Positions 1-6,727 of a stretch of DNA of 64,000 nucleotides are shown here, piece by piece (positions within the stretch are counted from its first letter, which is position 1; every line of letters starts with the position of its first letter). The translations under genes and the position numbers were made by a program. The notes below the pieces were generated by a model. It did no database searches, had not been told where the DNA came from, and saw only the letters and a program-made list of their open reading frames with translations. The DNA lies in contig NZ_JBBOOM010000001.1 in NCBI RefSeq assembly GCF_038003085.1, positions 620,001-684,000 of the forward strand, read 5' to 3'. This DNA is from Psychrobacillus sp. FSL K6-2836. Lineage in GTDB: Bacteria; Bacillota; Bacilli; Bacillales_A; Planococcaceae.

Positions 1-400
1 TTTTTGTATGCTCAGGCAGCATCTCTAAATTTCCCATCATACGTACTTGAACATTTTGCTCGATTAACTCTGGTAAATACGTCCCTAAAAATTCTTCGGG
101 GAGTCTCATTAGAAATTCTACTTCCATTTTTGGTCGCTTCCAATTTTCTGTGGAAAAAGCGTACAAAGTTAACGTATCTATTCCGATTTCATTTGCAAAT
201 CGAGTTATTTTCTTAACAGTCTTCATGCCTTCATGATGACCAGCAATACGGGGAAGCGACCTTTTTTTAGCCCATCTACCGTTCCCATCCATAATAATTG
301 CAATATGGCTGGGCAATTGTTCTTTTTGGGCATTTTTTTTTCGTTCATCTAAATGAATATTGATTCTTTTATCATTTTTACGAATAAGTTTTTTAAACAT
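1..400 (-). CDS. uppS: Isoprenyl (undecaprenyl) diphosphate synthase, 3' end outside window
   Basis: Cis-prenyltransferase that extends farnesyl diphosphate with isopentenyl units to make the C55 lipid carrier for cell-wall polymers. Only the first 133 codons are present; the gene runs off the left edge. The signature IIMDGNGRWAKKR sits at about residues 35-47 with the substrate/Mg-binding Asp at 38, followed by GHHEG and YAFSTENWKRP, all characteristic of UppS. ATG at 400 follows a G-rich Shine-Dalgarno. It lies downstream of frr, as in Bacillus, but a terminator and a candidate promoter separate the two, so it is probably transcribed at least partly on its own. Identity is very secure. Confidence 0.97.
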   Translation of the reverse strand, partial: MFKKLIRKNDKRINIHLDERKKNAQKEQLPSHIAIIMDGNGRWAKKRSLPRIAGHHEGMKTVKKITRFANEIGIDTLTLYAFSTENWKRPKMEVEFLMRLPEEFLGTYLPELIEQNVQVRMMGNLEMLPEHTK

Positions 401-439
401 TTAGAAACCCCCAATCTACCAAGTCGAACGTCTATACCT

Positions 440-448
440 ATCATATCA
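440..448 (-). promoter_or_regulatory. Candidate uppS promoter (extended -10)
   Basis: On the minus strand TGATATGAT forms an extended -10 (TG-N-TATGAT) 40 nt upstream of the uppS ATG and just after the frr terminator. The -35 region is poor (TTTTTA). Inferred from pattern only. Confidence 0.45.
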
Positions 449-463
449 AATAAACGCACATAT

Positions 464-496
464 AAAAAGACGTCCCCTTCAAAGGACGCCTTTTTT
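464..496 (-). terminator. Intrinsic terminator after frr
   Basis: Inverted repeat GGCGTCC/GGACGTC (one G-U pair) with an 8-nt loop, followed on the minus strand by five T and preceded by six A, so it could work in both directions. It lies between the frr stop and the uppS start. Confidence 0.75.
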
Positions 497-591
497 AAAT
501 AAAAGTTCAGAAGTACTTAACCTAGACTAATCATTTGAAGAAGATTTTGGTATTATTTAAAACTTTAACCCTAATCACATCTTCTAAAAGG

Positions 592-1149
592 TTAAACATC
601 TAAAATTTCTTTTTCTTTTTCTTTTGTAATTGCATCGATTTTTTCAATATTAGCATCTGTAAGTTTTTGAATTTCATCTGTATAATTTCTTAACTCGTCT
701 TCTGTAATTTCACCAGATTTTTCAAGTTTTTTCAGATCATCATTGCCGTCACGACGAACGTTACGAACATTTACTTTTGCTTCTTCCGCTTCTTTTTTCA
801 CTTGTTTAACTAATTCTTTACGGCGCTCTTCCGTTAAAGCTGGAATTGCAAGACGAATTAATGTTCCATCATTAGTTGGAGTGATACCTAAATCAGATTT
901 CATAATCGCTTTTTCAATATCCCCTAGAATTGTTTTATCATAAGGAAGGATTGTTATTAAACGAGCTTCAGGTACAGAAATACCAGCCATTTGATTGATT
1001 GGTGTTGGTGCGCCATAATAATCTACAGAAATTTTATCAAGTAAAGAAGCACTAGCACGCCCAGCACGGATAGTAGATAATTCTCTACTATAAACTGATA
1101 TCGTTTTTGCCATTTTGTCAGTTGTTTGCTCTATCACTTTTTTCGGCAT
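592..1149 (-). CDS. frr: Ribosome recycling factor
   Basis: RRF works with EF-G to split the post-termination ribosome and release mRNA and tRNA. The 185-residue length is the normal family size. The N-terminal part (about 1-30) and the C-terminal charged helices (about 105-185) form the three-helix bundle domain I; the segment between, starting near VDYYG at about 43, is domain II. ATG at 1149 overlaps the pyrH stop by one base (TAATG) and has a strong AGGAGG 9 nt upstream inside pyrH, so translation is likely coupled to pyrH. Order pyrH-frr-uppS is conserved in Firmicutes. Secure. Confidence 0.98.
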   Translation of the reverse strand: MPKKVIEQTTDKMAKTISVYSRELSTIRAGRASASLLDKISVDYYGAPTPINQMAGISVPEARLITILPYDKTILGDIEKAIMKSDLGITPTNDGTLIRLAIPALTEERRKELVKQVKKEAEEAKVNVRNVRRDGNDDLKKLEKSGEITEDELRNYTDEIQKLTDANIEKIDAITKEKEKEILDV

Positions 1150-1874
1150 TATGAATTCCTCCTAACGACTGTACCTATGGTCTCCCCTAGCACAGCCTTT
1201 TTAATATTACCTTTTTCCATTATCGAGAATACAATAAGAGCTATATCATTGTCCATACATAAAGTAGATGCTGTAGAATCCATAACTTGGAGTCCTTGCT
1301 GAATTACTTCAATAAATGAAAGATTATCATATTTAACTGCTGTACTATCCATTTTAGGATCAGCAGAGTATACACCATCTACATTATTTTTGGCCATCAA
1401 TATAACATCCGCTTCTATTTCTGCTGCTCTTAAAGCTGCTGTTGTATCTGTTGAGAAGTATGGATTTCCTGTTCCTGCTGCAAAAATAACTACTCGTTTT
1501 TTTTCTAAATGACGAATGGCTCTTCTACGTATGTAAGGCTCTGCAACTTGTCGCATTTCGATAGATGTCTGAACGCGTGTTTCGACACCTGCTTTTTCAA
1601 GAGAATCTTGTAGTGCCAGTGAATTCATAACTGTAGCAAGCATACCCATGTAGTCAGCTGTAGCACGATCCATGCCCATTTCGCTTCCTACTTTGCCTCG
1701 CCAAATATTTCCTCCACCAACAACTACTGCAACCTCTACGCCAAGATCTACAACTTCTTTCACTTGTTCAGCTACAGATTTAATAATGTCAGGAGATAAA
1801 CCGAAACCCTGTTCTCCAGCTAATGCCTCGCCACTTAATTTTAAAACGATTCTTTCGTATTGTGGTTTGCTCAT
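1149..1874 (-). CDS. pyrH: UMP kinase
   Basis: Bacterial UMP kinase of the amino-acid-kinase fold, phosphorylating UMP to UDP; usually hexameric and allosterically controlled by GTP/UTP. 241 residues, typical length. LKLSGEAL near the N-terminus and GGGNIWRG at about 53-60 form the phosphate-binding glycine-rich loops; the [19 protein letters not shown] segment is the UMP/ATP site signature. ATG at 1874 has GGAGGAT upstream. Unusually, a terminator-like hairpin ends only about 24 nt before the start, so expression may be set by read-through or attenuation. Cytosolic; shares the operon with frr. Confidence 0.98.
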   Translation of the reverse strand: MSKPQYERIVLKLSGEALAGEQGFGLSPDIIKSVAEQVKEVVDLGVEVAVVVGGGNIWRGKVGSEMGMDRATADYMGMLATVMNSLALQDSLEKAGVETRVQTSIEMRQVAEPYIRRRAIRHLEKKRVVIFAAGTGNPYFSTDTTAALRAAEIEADVILMAKNNVDGVYSADPKMDSTAVKYDNLSFIEVIQQGLQVMDSTASTLCMDNDIALIVFSIMEKGNIKKAVLGETIGTVVRRNS

Positions 1875-1897
1875 AGGTATCCTCCATCTCTATCTTG

Positions 1898-1927
1898 AAA
1901 AATAGGGAACACAAATTACGTGTTCCC
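1898..1927 (-). terminator. Terminator-like hairpin in front of pyrH
   Basis: Perfect 8-bp stem GGGAACAC/GTGTTCCC with a 7-nt loop, followed on the minus strand by TATTTTT. The pyrH SD follows at once, so any transcript entering pyrH from upstream has to pass it; an attenuator role is inferred, not shown. Confidence 0.7.
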
Positions 1928-1988
1928 CGGTTGTTATTGTATATTATTTCAAGCAAAAATGCTTATAAGGCGTCTTCTGCTTTCTATA

Positions 1989-2106
1989 TTGTCCAGCTCC
2001 AGACGCCAGCTGCTCGAACGCTTCAAACTTGCAAATAAAGGCAAAAAACGCCTTTATTGAAAGTTTTCTAGCACTGATCCCAGCTAAACGGCGTCTACCG
2101 CTTTTC
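1989..2106 (+). repeat. Family A hairpin repeat, copy 1
   Basis: Begins TTGTCCAGCTCCAG and ends at CGCTTTTC. Nested stems: AGACGCC/GGCGTCT outside, AGCTG/CAGCT next, AAACTT/AAGTTT inside that, and apical AATAAAGGC/GCCTTTATT. First of three tandem copies at a spacing of 121-123 nt. The orientation given is that of the TTGTCC end. Confidence 0.85.
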
Positions 2107-2111
2107 TTGTA

Positions 2112-2229
2112 TTGTCTAGCCCCAGCGCCTAGCCCCTCGAGTCGTTTCAGAATGGCGGATAAAGGCAGGACGCCTTTACCGTCATTCTTCCAACGCTAGT
2201 CGGGGCTTGAGTAGGCGCCTGCGCTTTTC
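2112..2229 (+). repeat. Family A hairpin repeat, copy 2
   Basis: Begins TTGTCTAGCCCCAG. Same architecture but different stem sequences: GCGCCTA/TAGGCGC, AGCCCC/GGGGCT, AGAATG/CATTCT and apical ATAAAGGC with GCCTTTA. The paired changes relative to copies 1 and 3 keep the pairing. Confidence 0.85.
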
Positions 2230-2232
2230 TTA

Positions 2233-2350
2233 TTGTCCAGCTCCAGACGCCAGCTGCTCGAACGCTTCAGACTTGCAGAAAAGGCAAAGTGCGCCTTTTC
2301 CTTCAAGTCTTCCAGCGCTTTTCACAGCTACACGGCGTCTTCCGCTTTTC
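2233..2350 (+). repeat. Family A hairpin repeat, copy 3
   Basis: Begins TTGTCCAGCTCCAG and is nearest in sequence to copy 1. Stems AGACGCC/GGCGTCT, AGCTG/CAGCT, AGACTTG/CAAGTCT and apical GAAAAGGC/GCCTTTTC. It ends 4 nt before the tsf stop codon. Confidence 0.85.
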
Positions 2351-2353
2351 GTA

Positions 2354-3238
2354 TTAGTTACCTTTAACCTGGCTCATTACTTCTTCAGCAAAGTTGTCTT
2401 CACGTTTTTCGATTCCTTCACCAACAGCATAGCGAGTGAATGAAATTAGTTTACCACCAGTTGATTCAACAAATACTTTTACTTTTTGGTCTGGATTTTT
2501 AACGAATGATTGGTCTAAAACACAAACTTCTTCAAAATATTTTCCAAGTCGACCCTCTACCATTTTAGCAACGATATTTTCAGGTTTTCCTTCGTTTAAA
2601 GCTTGCTCAGTTAAAATTTTGCGTTCACGTTCTACTTCATCAGCAGAAACTTCATCGCGTGAGATATAAGCAGGGTTTAATGCTGCGATATGCATAGCAA
2701 CATCTTTAGCCGCTTGCTCATCTGTTGAACCTTCTAATACTGTAAGAACCCCGATACGTCCTCCCATGTGTAGGTATGGACCAAATGCATCTGCATCCGT
2801 TTTCGTTTCGATTACGAAACGACGAAGATTAATTTTTTCTCCAATTTTAGCAACTGCGTTAGAGATTAAGTTTTCAACTGTTACTCCTTCTTCAACTGTT
2901 GAAGCTAAAGCTTCTTCTACTGAAGCTGGCTCTGTAGCTAATAAATGAGAAGCAACTGTTTGAACTAATTGTTGGAAAGATTCATTTTTAGAAACGAAAT
3001 CAGTTTCAGCATTCATTTCTAATAATACAGCTTTGTTTCCTTCAACTTGAATGAAAGTAGTACCTTCAGCTGCGATACGATCCGCTTTTTTAGCTGCAGA
3101 AGATAGACCTTTTTCACGTAAAAAGTCGATTGCCGCTTCTAAATTACCGTCTGTTTCTACTAAAGCTTTTTTACAGTCCATCATACCTGCACCAGTTTTT
3201 TCACGCAATTCTTTTACCATTTGTGCTGTAACTGCCAT
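2354..3238 (-). CDS. tsf: Elongation factor Ts
   Basis: Guanine nucleotide exchange factor for EF-Tu. 294 residues, normal for the family. The N-terminal UBA-like domain (about 1-50) carries the signature [16 protein letters not shown] at about 10-25; the core exchange domain contains [11 protein letters not shown] near 75-85, whose TDFV element is the EF-Tu-contacting motif. ATG at 3238 has AGGAGGAATTTATA upstream. It follows rpsB in the usual order, separated by a terminator-like hairpin. Its 3' end abuts the family A repeats, which take the place of a simple intergenic terminator. Confidence 0.98.
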   Translation of the reverse strand: MAVTAQMVKELREKTGAGMMDCKKALVETDGNLEAAIDFLREKGLSSAAKKADRIAAEGTTFIQVEGNKAVLLEMNAETDFVSKNESFQQLVQTVASHLLATEPASVEEALASTVEEGVTVENLISNAVAKIGEKINLRRFVIETKTDADAFGPYLHMGGRIGVLTVLEGSTDEQAAKDVAMHIAALNPAYISRDEVSADEVERERKILTEQALNEGKPENIVAKMVEGRLGKYFEEVCVLDQSFVKNPDQKVKVFVESTGGKLISFTRYAVGEGIEKREDNFAEEVMSQVKGN

Positions 3239-3275
3239 TATAAATTCCTCCTAGTACAATTAATGTCATTTTCTC

Positions 3276-3312
3276 AAAAAAAGGTGATAAGAGGTTTGGC
3301 CGCTTATCACCT
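3276..3312 (-). terminator. Terminator-like hairpin between rpsB and tsf
   Basis: 10-bp stem AGGTGATAAG/CTTATCACCT with an 11-nt loop followed on the minus strand by seven T. It would stop or reduce transcription from rpsB into tsf. Confidence 0.8.
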
Positions 3313-3340
3313 GTTAATTACAATTTGTATTACTCAGGTA

Positions 3341-4063
3341 TTACTCAGCTGCAACTTCAGCAGAAGTTACTTCTTCGTCTTCACCTTGTCTTGCTTCAAG
3401 TAATGCATCCGCCATTTTAGCAGTCAATAATTTAACCGCGCGAATTGCATCATCATTTGCAGGAATTACATAGTCGATTTCATCTGGATCACAGTTTGTA
3501 TCAACAATTCCTACTAACGGAATGTTTAGTTTGCGAGCTTCTGCAACAGCAATACGCTCTTTACGTGGATCTACAACGAACATTACATCTGGAACAGCTT
3601 TCATATCACGGATACCGCCTAAGAATTTAACAAGACGTTCGTGTTGTTTTTTAAGTTGAACAACTTCTTTTTTAGGAAGCACTTCAAAAGTACCGTCTTC
3701 TTCCATTTTTTCAATCGCTTTTAGACGAGCTACACGTTTTTGAATAGTACCGAAGTTTGTTAAAGTACCACCTAACCAACGTTGGTTAATGTAGTAGTTA
3801 CCTGAACGTTCAGCTTCTTCTTTAATAGCTTCTTGAGCTTGTTTTTTAGTTCCTACGAAAAGAACTTTCCCACCGTCTTGACCTACTTGACGCATGAAAT
3901 CATAAGCTTCTTCTAATTTTTTCACCGTTTTTTGAAGATCGATGATGTAGATTCCGTTACGTTCAACAAAAATGTATTTTTTCATTTTTGGATTCCAACG
4001 GCGAGTTTGGTGACCGAAGTGTACACCAGCCTCTAATAATTGCTTCATTGAGATTACTGACAT
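3341..4063 (-). CDS. rpsB: 30S ribosomal protein S2
   Basis: Small-subunit protein S2. The start at 4063 gives 240 residues beginning [19 protein letters not shown], the conserved S2 N-terminus, with AGGAGG spaced 9 nt upstream; the frame is open for another 17 codons, but that part overlaps the leader and is not conserved. Motifs GGTLTNF and VDPRKE, and the acidic C-terminus, are typical of Bacillus S2. It has its own strong promoter and a roughly 110-nt structured leader, consistent with an independently controlled rpsB-tsf unit. Confidence 0.98.
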   Translation of the reverse strand: MSVISMKQLLEAGVHFGHQTRRWNPKMKKYIFVERNGIYIIDLQKTVKKLEEAYDFMRQVGQDGGKVLFVGTKKQAQEAIKEEAERSGNYYINQRWLGGTLTNFGTIQKRVARLKAIEKMEEDGTFEVLPKKEVVQLKKQHERLVKFLGGIRDMKAVPDVMFVVDPRKERIAVAEARKLNIPLVGIVDTNCDPDEIDYVIPANDDAIRAVKLLTAKMADALLEARQGEDEEVTSAEVAAE

Positions 4064-4095
4064 GATTTGTTTCCTCCTGGTTTGGTTTAGTCTTC

Positions 4096-4161
4096 CGCAT
4101 TCTTCATTTTTCATTAGCTACTCTAGTAAATAGAGCACCTGCTAATTCCATCAGAAATGCG
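4096..4161 (-). promoter_or_regulatory. Structured rpsB leader, candidate S2 autoregulatory site
   Basis: In the 5' untranslated RNA three nested pairings can be drawn: CGCATT with AATGCG (outer), TTAGC with GCTAA, and CTCTA with TAGAG closing a 5-nt loop. The outer strand ends about 30 nt before the S2 start. Ribosomal-protein leaders of this kind often bind their own product; that function is inferred. Confidence 0.5.
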
Positions 4162-4182
4162 TGTGTATTCATACCGTTTTCT

Positions 4183-4211
4183 AATATAACATATGATTTT
4201 TAGACTTTCAA
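4183..4211 (-). promoter_or_regulatory. rpsB sigma-A promoter
   Basis: Minus strand TTGAAA (4206-4211), 17-nt spacer, TATATT (4183-4188), with TG one base before the -10 (extended -10). It lies immediately after the swrB stop. Very good match to the Bacillus vegetative consensus. Confidence 0.8.
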
Positions 4212-4215
4212 CTAT

Positions 4216-4692
4216 TTAGTCATTAAATTTCAGAAAAAGTTCCACTTCTGTCTTCCCTATTTGCAGCATTTTTGCTATTTCGTCAGCATTTTTTCCTTCT
4301 TCATAGTGAAATAACACTTTTTCTCTTACAGTTTCAGGAACTTTTTTTGCAGTCGTTTGAGCAGTTTTCATATAACTGCTTGCTGCTATTTGTTTAGATA
4401 CAAGAGAAATTGGAGGTTCAAACAATGTAGCTTCTTTCATGAACGGCTTTTCTGAATTTTCTAGATTTGTAGTTTTAAGTACTTCTGTATTATTTAGTTC
4501 CTGTAAAAGTCGATTATTTTCATCTGTAATTTCTGCGATATAAGCACTAAAAGAGTCTTCAATGTCGCTTAAGACTTGTTGTTGCTTTTGTTCCATATTA
4601 TTAAACCTTGAAATCTTAGCATTTAATAGGGCAATAAAGTAAAAACTTATAACTTGCATTAAGAATAATATTATTAAAATAGTCGTTATCAT
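4216..4692 (-). CDS. swrB: SwrB-like motility protein
   Basis: 158 residues: one N-terminal membrane helix (about 2-24), then a coiled region rich in Glu/Asn/Gln (about 30-80), then a C-terminal segment (about 125-156) with the helix-turn-helix-like pattern EGKNADEIAKML and KTEVELFLKF. This layout and the place between sigD and rpsB match SwrB (YlxL) of Bacillus, which promotes flagellar type III export activation and full sigma-D activity. Sequence identity to B. subtilis SwrB looks modest outside the C-terminus, so the name rests on architecture and synteny. ATG at 4692 lies 9 nt after the preceding gene. Confidence 0.82.
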   Translation of the reverse strand: MITTILIILFLMQVISFYFIALLNAKISRFNNMEQKQQQVLSDIEDSFSAYIAEITDENNRLLQELNNTEVLKTTNLENSEKPFMKEATLFEPPISLVSKQIAASSYMKTAQTTAKKVPETVREKVLFHYEEGKNADEIAKMLQIGKTEVELFLKFND

Positions 4693-4700
4693 AACTGCTC

Positions 4701-5003
4701 CTAACCACTAAAGTCTACAAAATTCCCTTTGAAAGGATGCTTTGTCTCTGTTATCTCCCGTTCTTTCTTTTCTCTCTTTTGACGCTCTTGCTCCACTCGT
4801 TCTCTTTCTTCATTCTGAGAGCTTGTCTCCGTGGCTTCATTAGACTTTGTGACGGTTTCTCTATTTTTTTCTAACTGTCTTTCCGAAGCTGCTTGCGCAT
4901 TGGATTGATTGATAGCGCTTTGTTGTTGGATTTGATCGGCTACTTTACCAGCATCAAACGTCTTAGGAATAGCTATTTGAAGTTCCGCTAATTTTAAGCT
5001 CAT
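4701..5003 (-). CDS. Conserved small coiled protein of the sigD-swrB interval, function unknown
   Basis: 100 residues, soluble, highly charged. The N-terminus (MSLKLAELQIAIPKTFDAGK) is followed by a long Gln/Glu/Arg-rich predicted coiled coil (about 22-85) and a C-terminal HPFKGNFVDFSG tail. From memory, similar short proteins with an N-terminal LQVALPR-type motif and a C-terminal HPYKG-type motif occur beside sigma/flagellar genes in other Firmicutes, but I cannot name a characterised member. ATG at 5003 is preceded by AAAGGGGAT. Tightly packed between sigD and swrB, so co-expressed with them; a motility role is inferred from position only. Confidence 0.75.
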   Translation of the reverse strand: MSLKLAELQIAIPKTFDAGKVADQIQQQSAINQSNAQAASERQLEKNRETVTKSNEATETSSQNEERERVEQERQKREKKEREITETKHPFKGNFVDFSG

Positions 5004-5027
5004 GGTAGTATCCCCTTTTTACTATAA

Positions 5028-5801
5028 CTATATATTCATCATTTCGCTCATTAATAGTTTTCTAAGTTTAAAGAGTGCTTTCGAATGGATTTGAGATATT
5101 CTAGAAGTAGATAAGCCTAGCATCTCTCCAATAACCGTGAGCGTCAATTCCTCTGTATAAAACAAACTTAACACTAATTGCTCATTTTCATTTAATTGTT
5201 GAATTTGATCGGCTAAATCATCGATTAACTCTCGTTTAACCATTTGTTGTTCAGGAGTTTTCTGAGAGTCATCTCGAATGACATATGATTTGTTTTCAGG
5301 TTCTTCACTTTCTTGTAGCTGTTCATCGATTGACAGTACATTGGAGAAAAAATGTTCCTGCACTGTATGGTACACATCTTCTACAGGCATTTCGACAAAT
5401 TCCGCTATTTCTTCGGCAGATGCATGTCTCATTAACTTTTGCTCGAGTTCTTCAATTTTAGTTTCTAATTTCTTCGCTTTTTCCCGCGAAGAGCGTGGAA
5501 GCCAATCTTCTTTCCTCAATCCATCAATGATAGCCCCTCTAACTCGAAACGAAGCATACGTATCAAATTTTAGCTCTCTACTATAATCAAATTTATTGAG
5601 AGCATCAAATAATCCCATCATTCCTAAACTTTTAAGCTCTTCTCTAGATATATTTTTAGGGATACCTGCACCGATTCTTTGCACATGATAGTTAACTAGC
5701 GGTATATATTTTCTCATGAGTAAATCTCCGGCCTGAGGATCTTTGCTTTCAGTCCAACTCTTCCATAGAAGCTGCTCATCTGTCGAATCTTGATTTGCCA
5801 C
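5028..5801 (-). CDS. sigD: RNA polymerase sigma factor SigD (flagellar/motility sigma)
   Basis: Sigma-28/FliA-type factor that directs transcription of late flagellar, chemotaxis and autolysin genes. Region 2 (about 25-100) includes KFDTYASFRVRGAIIDGLR and DWLPRSSR; region 4 near the C-terminus has the helix-turn-helix ELTLTVIGEMLGLSTSRISQIHSKAL. The open frame could start at a TTG at 5819, but GTG at 5801 has AAAGGGGG spaced 6 nt and gives 257 residues, close to the usual 254, so GTG is preferred. A terminator and an extended -10 promoter lie directly upstream, so sigD appears separated from the main fla/che transcript. Confidence 0.96.
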   Translation of the reverse strand: MANQDSTDEQLLWKSWTESKDPQAGDLLMRKYIPLVNYHVQRIGAGIPKNISREELKSLGMMGLFDALNKFDYSRELKFDTYASFRVRGAIIDGLRKEDWLPRSSREKAKKLETKIEELEQKLMRHASAEEIAEFVEMPVEDVYHTVQEHFFSNVLSIDEQLQESEEPENKSYVIRDDSQKTPEQQMVKRELIDDLADQIQQLNENEQLVLSLFYTEELTLTVIGEMLGLSTSRISQIHSKALFKLRKLLMSEMMNI

Positions 5802-5839
5802 AATTATCCCCCTTTCCAATATATCTGATCCTTATCGTT

Positions 5840-5848
5840 ATTATAACA
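5840..5848 (-). promoter_or_regulatory. sigD promoter (extended -10)
   Basis: Minus strand TGTTATAAT: a perfect TATAAT (5840-5845) with TG one base upstream, about 40 nt before the sigD GTG and just after the operon terminator. The -35 is weak (T/C-rich), as expected for an extended -10 promoter. Confidence 0.65.
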
Positions 5849-5857
5849 AAATTCTCA

Positions 5858-5891
5858 CTAAAAAGGGGAGTCGAAACTATCGACTCCCCTT
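5858..5891 (-). terminator. Strong intrinsic terminator ending the fla/che operon
   Basis: Perfect 12-bp stem AAGGGGAGTCGA/TCGACTCCCCTT with a 5-nt loop and a minus-strand T run (TTTTTA). The other side has TTGTTTTTT, so it could act in both directions. Confidence 0.9.
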
Positions 5892-5914
5892 GTTTTTTCA
5901 TTCATCATGACCTA

Positions 5915-6229
5915 TTAAGCCTGTGAATTTGGCTGTTCATCTTCCTTTAACATTGTCTTTACTAACTCTGCATAATCTTCTGGAGAAATTTCGGATTTTA
6001 AAATTTCGACATCCTTCTCTGTAAAGACATCTTCAATCTCTTCCCGCGGATTACTTATTATAAAACTAATAATTGCTCTAGCCAAAAATGTTAGAAGAAA
6101 GAATACAAAAGCAACAATACACGCATCAAGAATAATTTCCATCCCTTCTATAAAGGGAAAAGAATATAAAAAATATACACTAAAAGCAATAAGCGCTACC
6201 CAAAAGTTAGAGAGAATAGTTCCTACCAT
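5915..6229 (-). CDS. Two-helix membrane protein at the end of the fla/che operon, unknown function
   Basis: 104 residues. Two hydrophobic stretches (about 8-25 and 30-58) predict a hairpin in the membrane with a soluble acidic tail (about 60-104) containing EEIEDVFTEKDVE and ISPEDYAELVKTMLKED. Its start overlaps the cheD stop by one base, so it is translationally linked to cheD. I do not recognise a family, and B. subtilis has no gene I know here. The position as last gene before the terminator suggests a motility or chemotaxis accessory; this is inference. Confidence 0.85.
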   Translation of the reverse strand: MVGTILSNFWVALIAFSVYFLYSFPFIEGMEIILDACIVAFVFFLLTFLARAIISFIISNPREEIEDVFTEKDVEILKSEISPEDYAELVKTMLKEDEQPNSQA

Positions 6230-6726
6230 TATATATTTCTCACTCCTTGGTTCACTGTTCGAATATTTAATAGTTTGGTAGTGGGATCAAACTCGATCGT
6301 TCTGCCACTATTACCACCTGTATCTTCTGCAACAATTGGAATAGAATATTTTTTTAAATACTCTTTTACCGCCTCGACATTGCGTGGCCCAATTCGCATT
6401 GTATCTCTAGTAGATGAGAACTGAAACATTTGAGCTCCTCCAGCTATTTTAGCTTTTAACTTATAAGGTTGAATACCTTCTATTTTTAACTGCTCTACCA
6501 TTGCTGGAATTCCAGTATCTGCAAACTTTGCTATATTTATTACTTCCGTTCTACCAAGACTAGAATCTGGTAGCATAACATGTACCATACCTACTGTCGT
6601 GGACCTCTCGTCATATAGAACAACTCCTACACACGAACCAAGACCCGAAGTACGTATTTTATCCGGAGCTTTTGCAATATTCATATCTGCAATACCGACT
6701 TTTACTATTTGACCTTGTTCGTTCAT
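6229..6726 (-). CDS. cheD: Chemoreceptor glutamine deamidase CheD
   Basis: Deamidates Gln residues of methyl-accepting receptors and stimulates CheC, linking receptor state to CheY-P removal. 165 residues. The papain-like active site is visible: GLGSCVGV with Cys32 and MVHVMLPDS with His49; the following KAKIAGGAQMF and GRNSG-like segment (TGGNSGRTI) are family motifs. ATG at 6726 is 1 nt from the cheC stop. The CheC-CheD pair is standard for Bacillus chemotaxis. Cytosolic, acting at receptor arrays at the poles. Confidence 0.97.
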   Translation of the reverse strand: MNEQGQIVKVGIADMNIAKAPDKIRTSGLGSCVGVVLYDERSTTVGMVHVMLPDSSLGRTEVINIAKFADTGIPAMVEQLKIEGIQPYKLKAKIAGGAQMFQFSSTRDTMRIGPRNVEAVKEYLKKYSIPIVAEDTGGNSGRTIEFDPTTKLLNIRTVNQGVRNI

Positions 6727-6727
6727 A

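Larger units (their letters stand above)
1875..2353. other. Gene-free region between tsf and pyrH
   Basis: 479 nt without a credible gene. It holds three head-to-tail copies of a roughly 120-nt hairpin repeat (family A, 1989-2350), then a candidate -10 (TACAAT on the minus strand, 1936-1941, without a convincing -35) and a terminator-like hairpin at 1898-1927. The short open frames here are broken by the stems and lack homology I recognise. Confidence 0.8.

Noticed and set aside
1989-2350. tRNA or rRNA fragments in the GC-rich repeats
   Set aside because: No cloverleaf, no T-loop GTTCGA in the right place, and no rRNA similarity; nested hairpins fit better.
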